The notes beneath the pieces are model-generated. The model did no database searches and had not been told where the DNA came from. It saw only the letters and a program-made list of their open reading frames with translations. This document shows positions 35,707-47,775 of a stretch of 64,000 nucleotides of DNA, in pieces. Position 1 is the first letter of the stretch. Every line of letters starts with the position of its first letter. The stretch spans positions 70,579,266 through 70,643,265 of the forward strand of contig NC_084837.1 of NCBI RefSeq assembly GCF_033115175.1. Direction: 5' to 3'. Both the position numbers and the translations under genes were made by a program. The DNA comes from Lepus europaeus. Taxonomy: Eukaryota > Chordata > Mammalia > Lagomorpha > Leporidae.

Positions 35707-36328
35707 AGCTTATTAGGTTTTTCATAATGAAAAGTTGACATTTTTGCTGTGACTCATATAGAGTTAACTGAATACATGGACTTTCTCCTCTGCAAACTGG
35801 CTTCACCTTATTAGCTAATCCAAACCCTCTCCTTTGGGGAGCTTGACTGTCTCAAAGTTCTTTGTACTGGATGTGTTCCATTTGCCCTTCTAGATCCCTC
35901 TCTATCCTTCTCCCTCCTTCTCTGTGTCCCAAGAGGCTGGCCTTCAGGATTGCATCTAGTAGCTCTATCTTCAAGCTGCTTGGGCCAGTTGGGAATCCCA
36001 CTAGGGGAGCAGAGGGTGAGCAGATAAGACTCAGGTTAAGACTCCTAGCTGCCTCTCTGAGTCACCAGGACTGTTTTTATCTCTATATTCTGTGACTGCT
36101 CTCTCCCATACATTCTCCACTGGTCCCAGGGCACTGCACTCTCTCCTGTGGTTTCCCTACATTCTGCCCACAGCTTTGTAAATTGCCTGTTTGTTAAACT
36201 CTCCTCATATTACCCGATTTAAGTGAGCCATCTGTTCCCTCCAGGTTCCTGAAATCGCCTACAAAAGATAGATTTTCCAAATCCAAAACATCAGACATAT
36301 TTTATCAATTGTCAGAAAGCACTAATCA

Positions 36329-38467
36329 TTTATTTTTTTAAAAAAAGGTCATTTACAGGTATTTATAGACAAATGGATTTCCACGTTAAGACAGTTGAAG
36401 AATGTGAGATTAAAACAGCATGCAGACATTCCTTTTTGTTGGTATTGTTTTATCTGTGTCTGTGAGAATTCTAAGTGCAATATTTGCTCACCTAACTACT
36501 ATGTCATTACAGTTAAATACTGATTATCCATGTGTACTGTTCACACCATTTATACTCTGCGTCTACTGTATCAGAACTCTTTCTCGCTACCCAGTTAACA
36601 TCTGCTCAGCCAGACTGAGACACAGCCCTACCCTGTCTCTGATAAATGTGGTTAAGTTTCTATCATCTATATTCATACTGATCCTCTTTAAGAGGAAAAA
36701 TGATGAACTAAGGTAGATAGAAAGCTAATGAAAAACACATTATTTTCTAGTTGTATAACAGGAAAAAAACCTATCTAAGAAATCACTAGCAGTAGAAATA
36801 AAATGAAATCATAGCTTTTACATAAATATATTAGAATCCAATGTGTTTGGTTTCTAGTGATATCTATCTGAAAGAAATTTCCAATATTTTACTTAAAACT
36901 GAGCAACTATAATGATCATAACCACAAAGATTAAGCTGAGTCTACATAGCTAAAATGAAATGGACTTAAAGCAATTGTCTGGTAACAAAGGATTTAAAAG
37001 AAAAACATTTTATAGTAATGACCTTATCTCTATACGCAAAGGCAAATAAAGGGCTGAAACAATTTTCTGCTACTCAAACCAACTCCACTTCTATCATCAT
37101 TAGCTATATTATTCCAAAGTTTCAATGTTTTCAACAGAAAGGCTTGAGGTCTAAACTATGCAAATGTTGCGTCATTCAGTGATTACAGTCAAAGAAAATA
37201 ACTGATTTAACCTTAGCTATATGGACTGGTTATCAATATTGACTCCTAGCAAATAAAAAACTTGCTTTTTTTTTTTATAGATTCATACTATGTTAGGTCT
37301 GAAGTGGATCTCAGAATTCACCTAGCTCAGCTTCCTCATCTTCTAGACAAGAAAACTGGAATCCAGACAGGTTTGGCAGCTTGCTCAAAGTCTCACAGAT
37401 GAGCTCCGGCCCAGTGCTTTCTCCTACATAACACTGCCATCATTATTTTGCCAGCTGATACACATGTGACACACATTTCCAACTGTTGCGTTCACTATGT
37501 TTCTCCACTTTGATCATATTTAGAAAAGGTGTTAGGACACATGTAGGTGACAGACTATGATTCAACGGCAGCCAATCAAAAGAAAATGTCCCCATACTTT
37601 CAAATTCTGTGCTTTCAATAAGCATGGAACCGATTTGGATATTGAATATGAAGAACACGGGTTTTGTCTGTCATCTCTTAAACCTATGCACTCGTGAGCC
37701 ATGTTTTGGGGCAGAGAGAGAGGGAGAATGTGATGAAACCAGAAATGATGGATGGATCTGATCTCTTTAGTTTGTCTCATGCTGTTTACAGACAGTCCCA
37801 GTGGTAAAGACTGAGAAATACTGGGCCAAAGACTCTGGCCCTCAATCCTTTAACTAGTAAATGGGATGGACTAGCACTTTCAAGGGCTTCTGATTTGATT
37901 CCATGGCATAGACACAGTCTGAATTCAATGTCATATTTATTTTAACATTGCAGTGAAAAATGCCACTAAACAGAAAATGTAATAAAGTTAATAACTATCA
38001 AGCAAATTGCTCCTTAATTTTTTTTTTCAGCAAGAAAAACCTCCTTTTTGGCAAATGGTTCTGTAGTTATAGAACATGAAGACACTTGAAACTAAGATCC
38101 CCAATATGAAAATGTCCCTAAGTTATCAAGTTGAAAGGCACATACACAGCCCCAGAAGTTCAAGTTGTCTTTAGCATGTGAAATTTTAATTGTGCTTTTA
38201 GCTTGTTATTAATGCAATATGACCTTTAAAAAGTGACATCCGTGCATATGTATAATTTCTTTTCACATAGATCGATCCTCTTCCTCTTTTCTGAAGATCA
38301 ACTTTGTTAGTTCTTTATTTTATAAAGGACCTAGTCCAGGATGGTCTCAGGAAGAGGCACTTTGCAGTTCATGCTCTATTTTCTCTAGAAAACACTTTGA
38401 ATTCTCCTTGTGTCCTTGCACAAAATGGAGTTTCTTGAAAGATCAGTGTGATGGTGCTGCAATATTG
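36329..38467 (-). other. SHC4: SHC4 probable 3' UTR
   Basis: About 2.1 kb follows the SHC4 stop without a single CSINE, unlike the flanks. AATAAA polyadenylation signals on the minus strand lie at 38314-38319, 37936-37941 and 36329-36334. The last is the best candidate for the main end because the SINE-free block stops near there. An old MIR-like segment lies within it (37290-37440). Which signal is used cannot be decided from sequence. Confidence 0.5.
37290..37440 (-). repeat. MIR-like old repeat in the SHC4 3' UTR
   Basis: GACAAGAAAACTGGAATCC and TTGCTCAAAGTCTCACAG resemble the reversed MIR or a related old repeat; the family is uncertain. Confidence 0.5.
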
Positions 38468-38623
38468 TCATTTCTTAGGCTGCAAAAGCCCTGGAGTATT
38501 ATCTTTCCTCACTGGTTGTTTAAGGCTGACTTCGCTTCCAGAAGAGACGATTGGCAAACTGTTATCCATATGGTATCTGATAAGGTGGCCAACATTATCA
38601 AACACGTGATCCTTGGTCCTCAC
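38468..38623 (-). CDS. SHC4: SHC4 last coding exon: end of SH2 and stop codon
   Basis: The acceptor CTTCCTTTTCAAG| is at 38624-38625 and the TGA stop is at 38468-38470. It encodes [40 protein letters not shown] and the tail [11 protein letters not shown]. The [16 protein letters not shown] core is the conserved C-terminal half of the Shc SH2 fold. The last ten residues differ from the human tail I remember (NPALLHSNK type), as expected for a free C-terminus. Confidence 0.96.
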   Translation of the reverse strand: MRTKDHVFDNVGHLIRYHMDNSLPIVSSGSEVSLKQPVRKDNTPGLLQPKK

Positions 38624-38696
38624 CTTGAAAAGGAAGAACAAATATACTTAGATTAAATGACAGCATTTCTTCTGAAAGTTGTAAGGAATCAGAAGG

Positions 38697-38978
38697 AGGG
38701 GTTGGCATTGTGACGAGTGGGTTAAGCCATGGCCTGTAGCACCAGCATCCCTGACAGGTGCTGCTTGGAGTCCTGGCTCCTCCACTTCAGATCCAGCTGC
38801 CTGATAATATGCCAGGGAAAGCAGTGGAGGATGGGCCAAGTCCCTGGGCCCCTGCACCCATGAAGGAGACCCAGAAGAAGCTCCTGGCTCCTGGCTTCGG
38901 CCTGGCCCAGCCCAGGCCATTGCAGCCATTTTGGGAGTGAACCAGCAGACAGAAGATTTCTCTGTCTCTCCTCTACTA

Positions 38979-39017
<39 letters not shown>

Positions 39018-39018
39018 A
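38697..39018 (+). mobile_element. CSINE with (AAAT)n tail
   Basis: Starts about 72 bases upstream of the acceptor of the last SHC4 exon; the tail is a run of about ten AAAT units. Confidence 0.93.
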
Positions 39019-39120
39019 TATTAGATATTCTACTTTAGAAAATCAAAGGCACTATTCAACTGCATATCCATTAGTAAAGAGTTTTCTCATTCTCCATTAC
39101 CTTTTTAAAGCAACACTCCT

Positions 39121-39455
39121 GGGGTGGGAGTTTGGCCTAATGATTAAGATGCCAGCTGGGACACACGCATCTCACACTAGAGTGTCTGAGTTTGAGTCTC
39201 AGCTCAACTTCCAGTTTCAGCTTCCTACTAATGCGTACCCTGGGAGGCAGCAGCTGATGGCTCAAGTGGTTGGGTGCCTGCCACCCACAGGGGAGGTCTG
39301 GATGGAATTCTCAACTCCCAGTGTCACCCTAGCTCAGCCCTGGACACTGTGGACATTTGGGGAGTGAACCAGCCGACAGAAGGTCATGTGTGTGTGTCTG
39401 CCTTCCAAATTAAAATAAATGAATAAATGAATGAATGAATAAATGAATAAAACAA
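39121..39455 (+). mobile_element. Older CSINE subfamily with (AATG)n tail
   Basis: Starts GGGGTGGGAGTTTGGCC and has ACCCTGGGAGGCAGCAG, the diagnostic block of the older copies in this window. Confidence 0.85.
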
Positions 39456-40189
39456 TCATTTCCACAGGTTAGTAAAATGGTAAACACCACTCAATCCAAA
39501 TTTGTAGTGTTATTGTGTGGTGTATTTTACCATGCTATCATTTCTATAGATACTGAATTGACTTGTACGTAACCATGAAGGATTACAAGGATCTCCCATT
39601 AAATACAGGGCTTCCATATTATCCCGTCCTATCAGAAGCAGGTCTTCTGCAGAAGTCATACCCCTCCATGGACACTCCAGACAAGTCCTATCCCTTCCAA
39701 GAAGGTCCCTTCCCACAAATATCCTAAGAGCTGATTCACAAATATCTGTTGCACAGCGCTCACTGTCTGCTTGCCAAAGGGGCTCAGGTTTCCAATGCCA
39801 TGCCTTCTCCTGAGGAATTTTCCCCCAGCATTTCTGTATCTTCACTCTGTACACGCACAGCAGACGCAGATTACTCTCCATCGCAGCTCCCCTGACTCGG
39901 CAGCCTGGCTGTGCACGTGCTTCCTTTTGGAGGTGGCTGGGGACCATCCTGGAGAGGTAAGGTGTGCATCCAGGGAGCATATTTTATGTAACTCTGTTAG
40001 CTCTCCTACAAGGGGTTCTTTGTGTTCTCGCTAGATCATGGGTTTTAGCATTTTAAACATGTACACACACATACACATACTTATTGGAATAACTGTTAGA
40101 TATGAATATGAATTGGATAGCAGGATAGTACCAGGGTTAAATTTCCTAATTTTGATCATTGCATCATAGCTATGAAAAAGAATATCCCT

Positions 40190-40521
40190 GGGGCTGGCAC
40201 TGTGGTGCGGAGGGTTAAAGCCCTGGCCTGAAGCGCCGGCATCCCATATGGGTGCTGGTTCTAGTCCCGGCTGCTCCTCTTCTGATCCAGCTCCCTGCTC
40301 TAGCCTGGGAAAGCAGTGGAAGATGGCCCAAGTGCTTGGGCCCCTGCACCTGCATGGGAGACCTGGAAGAAGCTCCTGGCTCCTGGCTTCAGATGGGTTC
40401 AGCACTGGCTGTTGTGGCCATCTGGGGAGTGAACCAGCGGATGGAAGACCTCTTTCTCTGTCTCTATCTCTCTCTGTAACTCTGTCTTTCAAATAAATAA
40501 ATTAATTAAAAAAAAAAGAAA
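40190..40521 (+). mobile_element. CSINE with perfect 16-bp target-site duplication
   Basis: GAAAAAGAATATCCCT occurs at 40174-40189 and again at 40522-40537, the clearest young insertion in the window. Confidence 0.97.
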
Positions 40522-41142
40522 GAAAAAGAATATCCCTCTTCATAGTAATTACATATTCAAGGATTTGGAGGAAATCAGCACAATGGCTTCAACTTAGTCT
40601 CCAATGGCCTCAAACCTTGTGGAAATTATTTCCTGCTCCATCTCCTCACCACCCCACGCTAAATCAGATGGCAGACAGCGCCTGCCTGCATTCGGAATCC
40701 CCACTCGCTCTGCCCTCCCGCCTCAATTTCTCCCAACTCAATTCTGGCTCAGGCTTCCACTACTTCTTTTGCAATGCTTTCTCTGTCTCTGACGCTCCCT
40801 CTTCTCTAATTGATCCTGCATATAAATGTCAAGTTAATCGCTGCAGAACAGAGATTATAAACAGGCCACTCTCTGGCCAAATACACTCGATGTTTTAGTG
40901 TGCTGGGGGTAGGAGGAGGAGGTCAGCGCTGAGAGTTTTAAATATTTGGAATATTAAACAGGGGAAAGTTCAAATAAAATTCCGATCTTGTGGCTTCTTT
41001 GGAAGAACCCCATCTGTTCCCACTGGGCCTCTACTTGGTGTGGCAGTGTCCCCCTGCCGAGGGACTTGTGCTCCTGTATCTGCCCAGCTTTACAATGCTG
41101 GACCCTGCAAACGTGGGCAGCTGGGGCTCCACCCACATAGGC

Positions 41143-41170
41143 TCTGTGTGTGTGTGTGTGTGTGTGTGTG
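41143..41170. repeat. (TG)n microsatellite
   Basis: Uninterrupted dinucleotide run of about 28 bases in SHC4 intronic DNA. Confidence 0.9.
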
Positions 41171-41184
41171 ACATTGTGGTAAGA

Positions 41185-41470
41185 AAAAAAACTGTAACAT
41201 GAGATCTACCCTCTTCATAGATTGTTAAGTGTGTGATGCAGTATTGCTGACTCTAAGCATAGCATTGTACAACAGGGCTCAAGGACTTTTTCCTCTTGTG
41301 TGACCAAGGCTCCACACCCAGTGAACAGCAACTCCTCATTTCCCCTCCCCTCACTGCCTAGCAACCACCATTCTACTTTCTGAGTTTGCTTATTTGTAGG
41401 TGGAATAATAAAGTATTTGTCCCTCTGTGATTAGCTTATTTTGCTTGATGTATTCTTTCTAGGTCTTGCT
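41185..41470. mobile_element. Ancient L1M-type fragment
   Basis: Contains CTAGCAACCACCATTCTAC and ATAATAAAGTATTTGTCC, characteristic of old mammalian L1 3' sequence. Orientation not assigned. Confidence 0.75.
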
Positions 41471-41534
41471 CTCTTTTTTAAAATCTTCCTCTCCCTCTTC
41501 CCCCTCCCCCCTCTCCCTCCTCTCTCTCTCCCTC

Positions 41535-41795
41535 AGAGAGAGAGAAAGACAGAGAAATCTTCCATCTATTGGTTCACTCCTCAAATGTCTGCAACAGCCA
41601 GAGCTGGGCAAGGCTGAAGCCAGGAGTCCAGAACTCAGAATGAGTCTTCCATAGGGTGGTGGGCACCCAAGTACTTCTACCATCATCTGCTGTTTCCCAG
41701 GTGCATTAGCAGGACCCTGGACTGGAAGCAGAGGAGCTGGGACTTGAATTGTCACTCGAATACAGGATGTGTATCCCACAATGCCCACCCTTCTT
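41535..41795 (-). mobile_element. CSINE, reverse
   Basis: Reverse copy with a CT-rich flank (41485-41535) and GGACTTGAATTGTCACTC; 5' end of the element eroded. Confidence 0.82.
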
Positions 41796-42094
41796 TGGGC
41801 TTCTTTACTATGATGCTCACTTCCTTCTCCAGATTTGAGGAATTTGGGGTAATCCATGGTTTCTTTATGCTTTCTTCTCCCTTTCTCTGTCCTTTTTGGA
41901 CTCCCATAATGCACATAGTGGTATTGGCATTAGATTGGTATCCCATAAGTTCCTTAGGTTTCATTCATTTTTTTCCCCCATTATTTTGTTTGTTTTCATG
42001 TCTGGATAATTTTAAATAGCCTATCTTCAAGTTTAGTGATTCTTCTGCTTGATGAAGTCCGCTTCATCAAGTGAATTTTTCTGTCCTGTTATTG

Positions 42095-42410
42095 ACTTTA
42101 TCTATTTGTTTGAGAGGTAGAGTTACAGACAGTAGGGAAAGACAGAGAGAAAGGTCTTCCATCCATTGGTTCACTCCCCAAATGGCCGCAATGGCCAGAG
42201 TTGCATTGATCCGAAGCCAGGAGCCAGGTGCTTCTTCCTGGTCTCCCATGTAGGCACAGGGGCCCAAGGACTTAGGCTATCTTCTACTGCTTTCCTAGGC
42301 CACAGCAGAGAGCTGGATCAGAAGTGGAGCAGCCAGGACTAGAACACGCGCCCATATGGGATGCCAGGCCAAAGGTGGAGGATTAACCCATTGTGCCATG
42401 GCACCGACCC
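42095..42410 (-). mobile_element. CSINE, reverse, inserted in old L1
   Basis: Perfect duplication CCTGTTATTG at 42085-42094 and 42411-42420; splits an L1M-like segment. Confidence 0.95.
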
Positions 42411-42451
42411 CCTGTTATTGTATTTTGCAACTCCACAATTTCTGATTTTTT

Positions 42452-42768
42452 AAAAAGTATTTATTTTTTATTTGAAAGGCAAAGATACACAGAGAGGCGC
42501 AGAAACAGAGAAAGAGACAGATCTAGCTATCTAGCTATAGGTCCACTCCCCAAATGACTGCTGGGCCAGGCTGAAGCCAGGAGCTTCTTCTGAGTCACCC
42601 ACATGGGTGCAGGGGCCCAAGCATGTGAGCCATCTTCTGCTGCATTCCCAGGTGCATTAGCAGGAAGCTGGATTGGAAGTGGAGCAGCTGGGACTAGAAC
42701 TGGTGCCCATAAGGGATGCCGACACCGCAGGCAGCAGCTTAACCTGCTGCGCCACAGCGCCAGCCCCT
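42452..42768 (-). mobile_element. CSINE, reverse, inserted in old L1
   Basis: Ends CGCCACAGCGCCAGCCCC on the + strand; TCTGA on both sides may be a short duplication. Confidence 0.93.
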
Positions 42769-42992
42769 CTGACTGCTCTTTGTTATCTTTCATTACTGAT
42801 ATTCTCATTTTGTTCTGGATTGTGTTCTTGAGCTTGAAGAGTATCTTTAGGATGACTATTTTGAAGTCTTTGTCAGGTAATTTATATAACTGTTTCAGGG
42901 AAATAGGTTTCTTTAAGATTTATTTTGTTCTGTTTGGACCACGTTTGCTTTCATGTCTCAACACGTGGGATCCATGCGTTTAAAAGTGCTGT

Positions 42993-43303
42993 GGGGCCGG
43001 CGCCGTGGCTCACTTGGTCAATCCTCCACCTGCTGCACCGAGATCCCATATGGGTGCCGGGTTCTAGTCCCAGTTGCTCCTCTTCCAGTCTAGCTCTCTA
43101 CTGTGGCCCAGGAGGGCAGTGGAGGATGGCCCAAGTGCTTGGGCCCCTGCACCCGCACGGGAGACCAGGAGGAAGCACCTGGCTCCTGGCTTTGGATCGG
43201 TGCAGCTCTGGCCTTAGCAGCCATTTGGTGGGTGAACCAATGGAAGGAAGACATTTCTGTCTCACTGTCTATAACTCTACCTGTTAAAAAAAAAAAAAAA
43301 AAA
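42993..43303 (+). mobile_element. CSINE, GC-rich subfamily
   Basis: GGGGCCGGCGCCGTGGC start and poly(A) end. Confidence 0.95.
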
Positions 43304-44596
43304 GCAGCTGCCTCTCCCAGTATAAACCAGCTTCATATAAGGGGACACCATCATCATCGCAGACCAGCTGGAGTTTCAAGAAGGTCTGAAACCTTTTGAA
43401 GAGGGATGTGACCTCTCTGGGCCTGTATGATCAATTTCTCAATTACAGAGGCTTGCTAGTTTCCAAGGATTTGCAATCCCTTGCCCCCTCTGCTGTCCTT
43501 TTGTGGCACTGCATGTCCTTTGGCGCTACACCATTCTCTCTAGTTCTCAGTGGCCACTGACGTCTGCACTGCGACAGGCAGGACAGACACCAGTCCATCA
43601 AGCAGCCCTGCATCAAAAGGCCAGAGAGCTGGTGGCACTTGGCTTCTCTCCTCCTTCCTGAGGGAGAAGCCTTATATGGTGCACATGCTCCTGCCCACAC
43701 TGAGGAGGGGCAGCTGCTTAACTGTACTCTTTGTCCTCAGTGGCACCCAGGCGTCCGAACCCTGCTGCTTCCACCAGGGCTTCGAAGGAGGCGAGATGGA
43801 AACCAATTCCTCAGGCAGCCCGCAAAAAGCCAAGCCATGGCTGCACGCTCCACTCTTCTCTTTCCCCACCGCGGGAGAGGTCATGTGTCCAGCCATTCTC
43901 TGCAGGCACTGAGCTGCGCTGGCTCAGGAAAGGGATGGACGCTGGCAAGGTGAACTTGCTCTCCTTATTCAAGTCAACATGACTGTTTGCAGCCTTATGC
44001 TCACCTGGGTATTACACCTTCTCGACTGGATTCTGCAATTCTCATGATGCTATTTTGGTCCATTTAAGTTGTTAAATCAGTGTTTCTGTGGGTGAATGAG
44101 GGCTGGGACTTCCCCTTCTGCCATCCTGATAATGTCACTGCCCACATAGGTTTGGATTGTATCCAATTGCCAATGGCCTGCCCCCGCCCCCGCACTATCT
44201 GGCCATTCAGGCAGCTTGCTCCACATTACGTCCCATGGGATGGCTCCAGCCTGCCTTTGCTGGATCATTTTTCTGTCTTAATGGTACCCTCTGCTCCAGC
44301 CATACACCTTCTATTGGCTTCATAACATTCTGTCCCTCTGTCTGCTCCTTTGGTCCCTTCACTATATTCTTTTTGAATGTCCCCATTCTTAAATCACACC
44401 CTCTTTTCAACATTTATCTTATGTGTCAGACCCCATAAGGAGCCTTCTCACTTTGCCTCAACCACAGCAACCTCTCGATCCTGAGCCATACCATGATTCT
44501 TTGGTTGAACCATCCTTAACTCATTCATCCTTATAATTATTTAGGCACCTGTTCCATGAAACCATAGGCACCCTGACAGTAAGAACTACATATGTG

Positions 44597-44901
44597 GGGC
44601 CAGCACTGTGGTGTAGTGGGCTAAGTCTCCGCCTAGTTCCAGTCCCAGCTGCTCCTCTACCGATCCTGCTCTCTGCTATGGCCTGGGAAAGCAATGGAAG
44701 ATGGCCTGAGTGCTTGGGCCACTGCACCCATGTGGGAGACCCAGAAGAAGCTCCTGGCTTCAGATTGGCTCAGCTCTGCCCATTGTAGCCATTTGGGGAG
44801 TGAATCAGCAGATGGAAGACCTTTCTCTCTCTCTCTCATTCTGTAACTCTACCTCTCAAATAAATAAATAAATAAATAAAATCTTTAAAAAGGAAAAAAG
44901 G
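44597..44901 (+). mobile_element. CSINE with perfect 12-bp target-site duplication
   Basis: ACTACATATGTG at 44585-44596 and 44902-44913; the region between the boxes is deleted (CTCCGCCTAGTTCCAG). Confidence 0.95.
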
Positions 44902-45209
44902 ACTACATATGTGATACTGAGCGTCATGACCTGTGGGTCCCTTAGCTTCCTCATATGGCATCTTCCTTCACTTTGTGGAACTGAACTGAGGCTGGCAGGG
45001 AGAGGCGATCCTCTATCTGACGACTCAGCGTGGCTTCCCGCTCTCACGCCTCCCCTGCTCTCTATTTAGCATTTCCTGCACCAGCTGGAAGGTTCAAGAG
45101 ACATTAAACACTTAGTCTTGAACACTATCCAATGCCAGTTTTAGAAACCACTCAGGTTATTCTTAACAAAACACCCCCTGTGAACCGTGTCATGCGAAGC
45201 CGGTGATAC

Positions 45210-45463
45210 CTTGCCTTCAGGATCCACCAGGAGCAGATGTTTCGCCTGGCCTCCCTGGAGTCCACTCAGCACATACTGGCCAGGGGAGGTTGCACTCTCT
45301 CGAACCAAAAAGTCCCCGTCCTTTACCAAAAGGCTCTCTGCCGCCTTCCTGCTCAGCTTGCCATGGTAACACTCTTCATTCCACAGCTGCTGCTTAATGT
45401 GTGGCAAGGAATGCGAGCTGGCAGGCTGGGCTGTGGCACCTGGTTGAACAGTTTCTGGTGTCT
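45210..45463 (-). CDS. SHC4: SHC4 coding exon: end of CH1 and N-terminal two thirds of SH2
   Basis: The exon is 254 bp. The acceptor TCTGATTTCAG| is at 45464-45465 and the donor AAG|GTATCA has GT at 45208-45209. It encodes a linker ([18 protein letters not shown]), then the SH2 start [18 protein letters not shown], the phosphotyrosine-binding GDFLVRES with its conserved arginine, and [19 protein letters not shown]. The residue before YHG is Cys where most SH2 domains have Trp; I recall the same in human SHC4, so it is family-specific and not damage. Confidence 0.97.
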
Positions 45464-45479
45464 CTGAAATCAGAACACA

Positions 45480-45605
45480 AAGAAGGTCATCACCAAGTTA
45501 CCCTTCATCCATCCATCCTCAAATACAACTTGAGGTCCTATTGCGTGCTGGGCACTATTTAAATAAGCCCGTTCCTAAACAAATGAGGTTTTTGCTTTCA
45601 GAACT
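45480..45605 (-). repeat. L2-like fragment, reverse
   Basis: TATTGCGTGCTGGGCACTAT and neighbouring sequence resemble the reversed L2 3' end; it begins about 15 bases from an SHC4 exon. Confidence 0.6.
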
Positions 45606-46229
45606 CCCAACAGTCTCTCACTTAATGGTTGATCCAAACATTGCCTTTGGCTTCTGCTACTAGCAAAGGCTTGCCCATGTGCAAGAATTTTCCTTTCAGA
45701 TCAGAAATGGAACTGGCCCATGAGAACTGCTTTTATAACTGCAGAGAGAGGTTCTTTATGTCCCAAGGGCTGCTTGTGAAAGAGAAAAAAAAAACCTTAT
45801 CCTGCACCTAGACTACAGATAACTCCTACAGTATTCCCAAACTCTATGAAAATAGCTATGGTAACTCTGGACCATGTCCATGTTTGAGCATTTGGGATTT
45901 TTATAACCAAATCAGTGTTGAACTTCTGGACATTGTCCTGACCAGAAATTTCAAAGCTTTGCTAAACCTCACAGCATTCCTAGTAACTGATCACTCAGCT
46001 TTGTGTCTTTCACCTGTGTGGACAAAACAGACTTGATGAGCTAAAAGCAAGCAAAACTTCAGGGGCACAGGTCTGAGGCAGTTCCCCCAGGCTCTGCAGA
46101 ATAAGTGTTGTCTACAGTTGAGAACACTGGTGATGAGAAACGGTCTGCGGGGTAAGCATCAAAAAGCAGGAGAGCTGGTGGCACCGCTTTAAACTCATGG
46201 TGACAGTAACTATTGTGTAGTTCCTGTGG

Positions 46230-46420
46230 ATTCTGAGAAGCCCATCTGAGTGCTTCGCATCCATTATACTGCTTAATTCTCAAAATTAGACAGACAAGGA
46301 CATGGGTCTTCACACGGAAGTTACTTAGCCAAAGTCACAGGATTTGAAATAAGGTCTCTCTGATTCCGAAGCCCAGGTTCTCCAAACTCTAAGGCCCTTG
46401 CCTTGCATGTAAAATCTTTC
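46230..46420 (-). repeat. MIR, reverse
   Basis: GTTACTTAGCCAAAGTCACAG and CTGATTCCGAAGCCCAGG match reversed MIR. Confidence 0.68.
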
Positions 46421-46617
46421 AGTTCTCAACACTTGTCAAGCCATCTACTTCTGCAGTGCCCACAAAGGTCTCTAGTAGATGACAAGACTCTCAAGATACC
46501 AGGCAGCATCTCCAGAAGCAATGACATAAAATTCTTACATCTGAATCCAGGAAAAGAAAAGTTGTGCATTTAATGTGACAAATTTACTGGGAAAAATAAC
46601 CATAGAGACCAGGCTTT

Positions 46618-46958
46618 ATACAGTCCACCCTCGAGGTCCACAGTTCTACATCCCCAGATTCAACCACGCTCGGACTGAAAATATATGAAAAGAATTTTTC
46701 GTCTCATCAAACTTGTGGAGACTTATTTTTTTCTTGTCATTGTTCCCTAAACAATCCAGTAAAACAACTACTACATAGCATGTTCATTGTATTAGGTAAT
46801 ATAAGTAATTTAGAGATGACTTAAAGCACTCAAGAAGACATGCATAGGTCGTGCCAATACTACACCATCTTATAGAAGGCCCTGGAACATCCACAGATTC
46901 CAGGGTTGGTGGGAGATTCTGAACCCACTCCCTGCAGTTCTGAGGGATAACTAAATGC
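46618..46958. mobile_element. MER2/Tigger-type DNA transposon (non-autonomous)
   Basis: CAGTCCACCCTCGAGG, TTCTTGTCATTGTTCCC, ACAATCCAGTAAAACAAC and GTATTAGGTAATATAAG match the MER2 (TcMar-Tigger) consensus. It encodes no transposase. Confidence 0.85.
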
Positions 46959-47775
46959 ACTGTGAAACGCAGGGGATCTTTCGCATAGAAACCAACCTTC
47001 ACCTTTATTAACACAAACGTCCTTATCCAAAGGTCTCACAAATGGGAAACTTGCTTGGCTATGAGTTTGACAACTTATATATATGACCACCCCCGAAAGT
47101 TGTTAGCATAGGCAAGCAGTGCCTGTAGATGTAGACACAGTTCAATTCTATTAATATGTTCTAATTTCGTCCCTACTTAAGAACTTCTTTCTGCATAACA
47201 CAGTTATGATGCAGCACTCACAACTATATCTTTCAAAAATATATCCTTCTTCGAAATCTAATGACTGGAAACATTCTCCTCTACAAGCCAATATTTCCAT
47301 TGTTGCCAGGAAAAGCCTGATGAAACGTGTCCAGATTTGATGAATAATCCTTATAGCTGGCCTTGGTGTGCCTGCTTTCCAGCACAATGGAGACCTTCTA
47401 ATGAGCAACTTTGGCCATCTGTGTGTGTTTACTTGGGTGTGGATGTGTGCTTGTGTGCATGTGTGTGTGTGCGCACAGTTTAGTGCATGATGGCTTCTGG
47501 TTTATTCTGAGATTATGGTGAAGAGCTTTTGGACAAGGACAAAACAAAAGAAAAACAGACATTATATCATCTTGAAAAGAGGCACTAGATCATGGGCCAG
47601 CCAGAGGATGTGGACAATGTTTTCCCATAGTTTCCCAAATTAGCAAAAGGACAAGATACACTGTGCTGGGAGATTTCAATCATCCAAACATTTGCTGAAA
47701 ATCTAATTCTGCTAAAAGCACACTATGCAACAGATTTTTAAAATTATGTTTTACTTTTTAAAAATATTTACTTTT

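Larger units (their letters stand above)
28870..36300. other. CEP152-SHC4 intergenic region
   Basis: No exon, conserved protein or RNA gene is recognisable here. The content is CSINEs, an L2-like fragment, a MIR, an MLT1 LTR and an L1 ORF2 fragment, listed separately. The stretch 35000-35370 and the stretch 35770-36300 look unique and hold nothing I can name. Confidence 0.6.
41796..42980. mobile_element. Ancient L1M-type segment split by two CSINEs
   Basis: GGACTCCCATAATGCACAT, TTGAAGTCTTTGTCAGG and related blocks match an old mammalian L1. CSINEs at 42095-42410 and 42452-42768 interrupt it. Confidence 0.7.

Noticed and set aside
39510..39980. 156-codon minus-strand open frame outside SINEs
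   Set aside because: It lies in the last SHC4 intron, has no recognisable domain, no conserved start context and no splice role; chance is the simplest explanation, though a transcript search would settle it.
45141..45407. SHC1, SHC2 or SHC3 as identity of the SH2 exon
   Set aside because: Linker and CH1 exons plus the neighbouring CEP152 fit SHC4; SHC3 lies in a different neighbourhood (near CKS2 and SECISBP2) in human.
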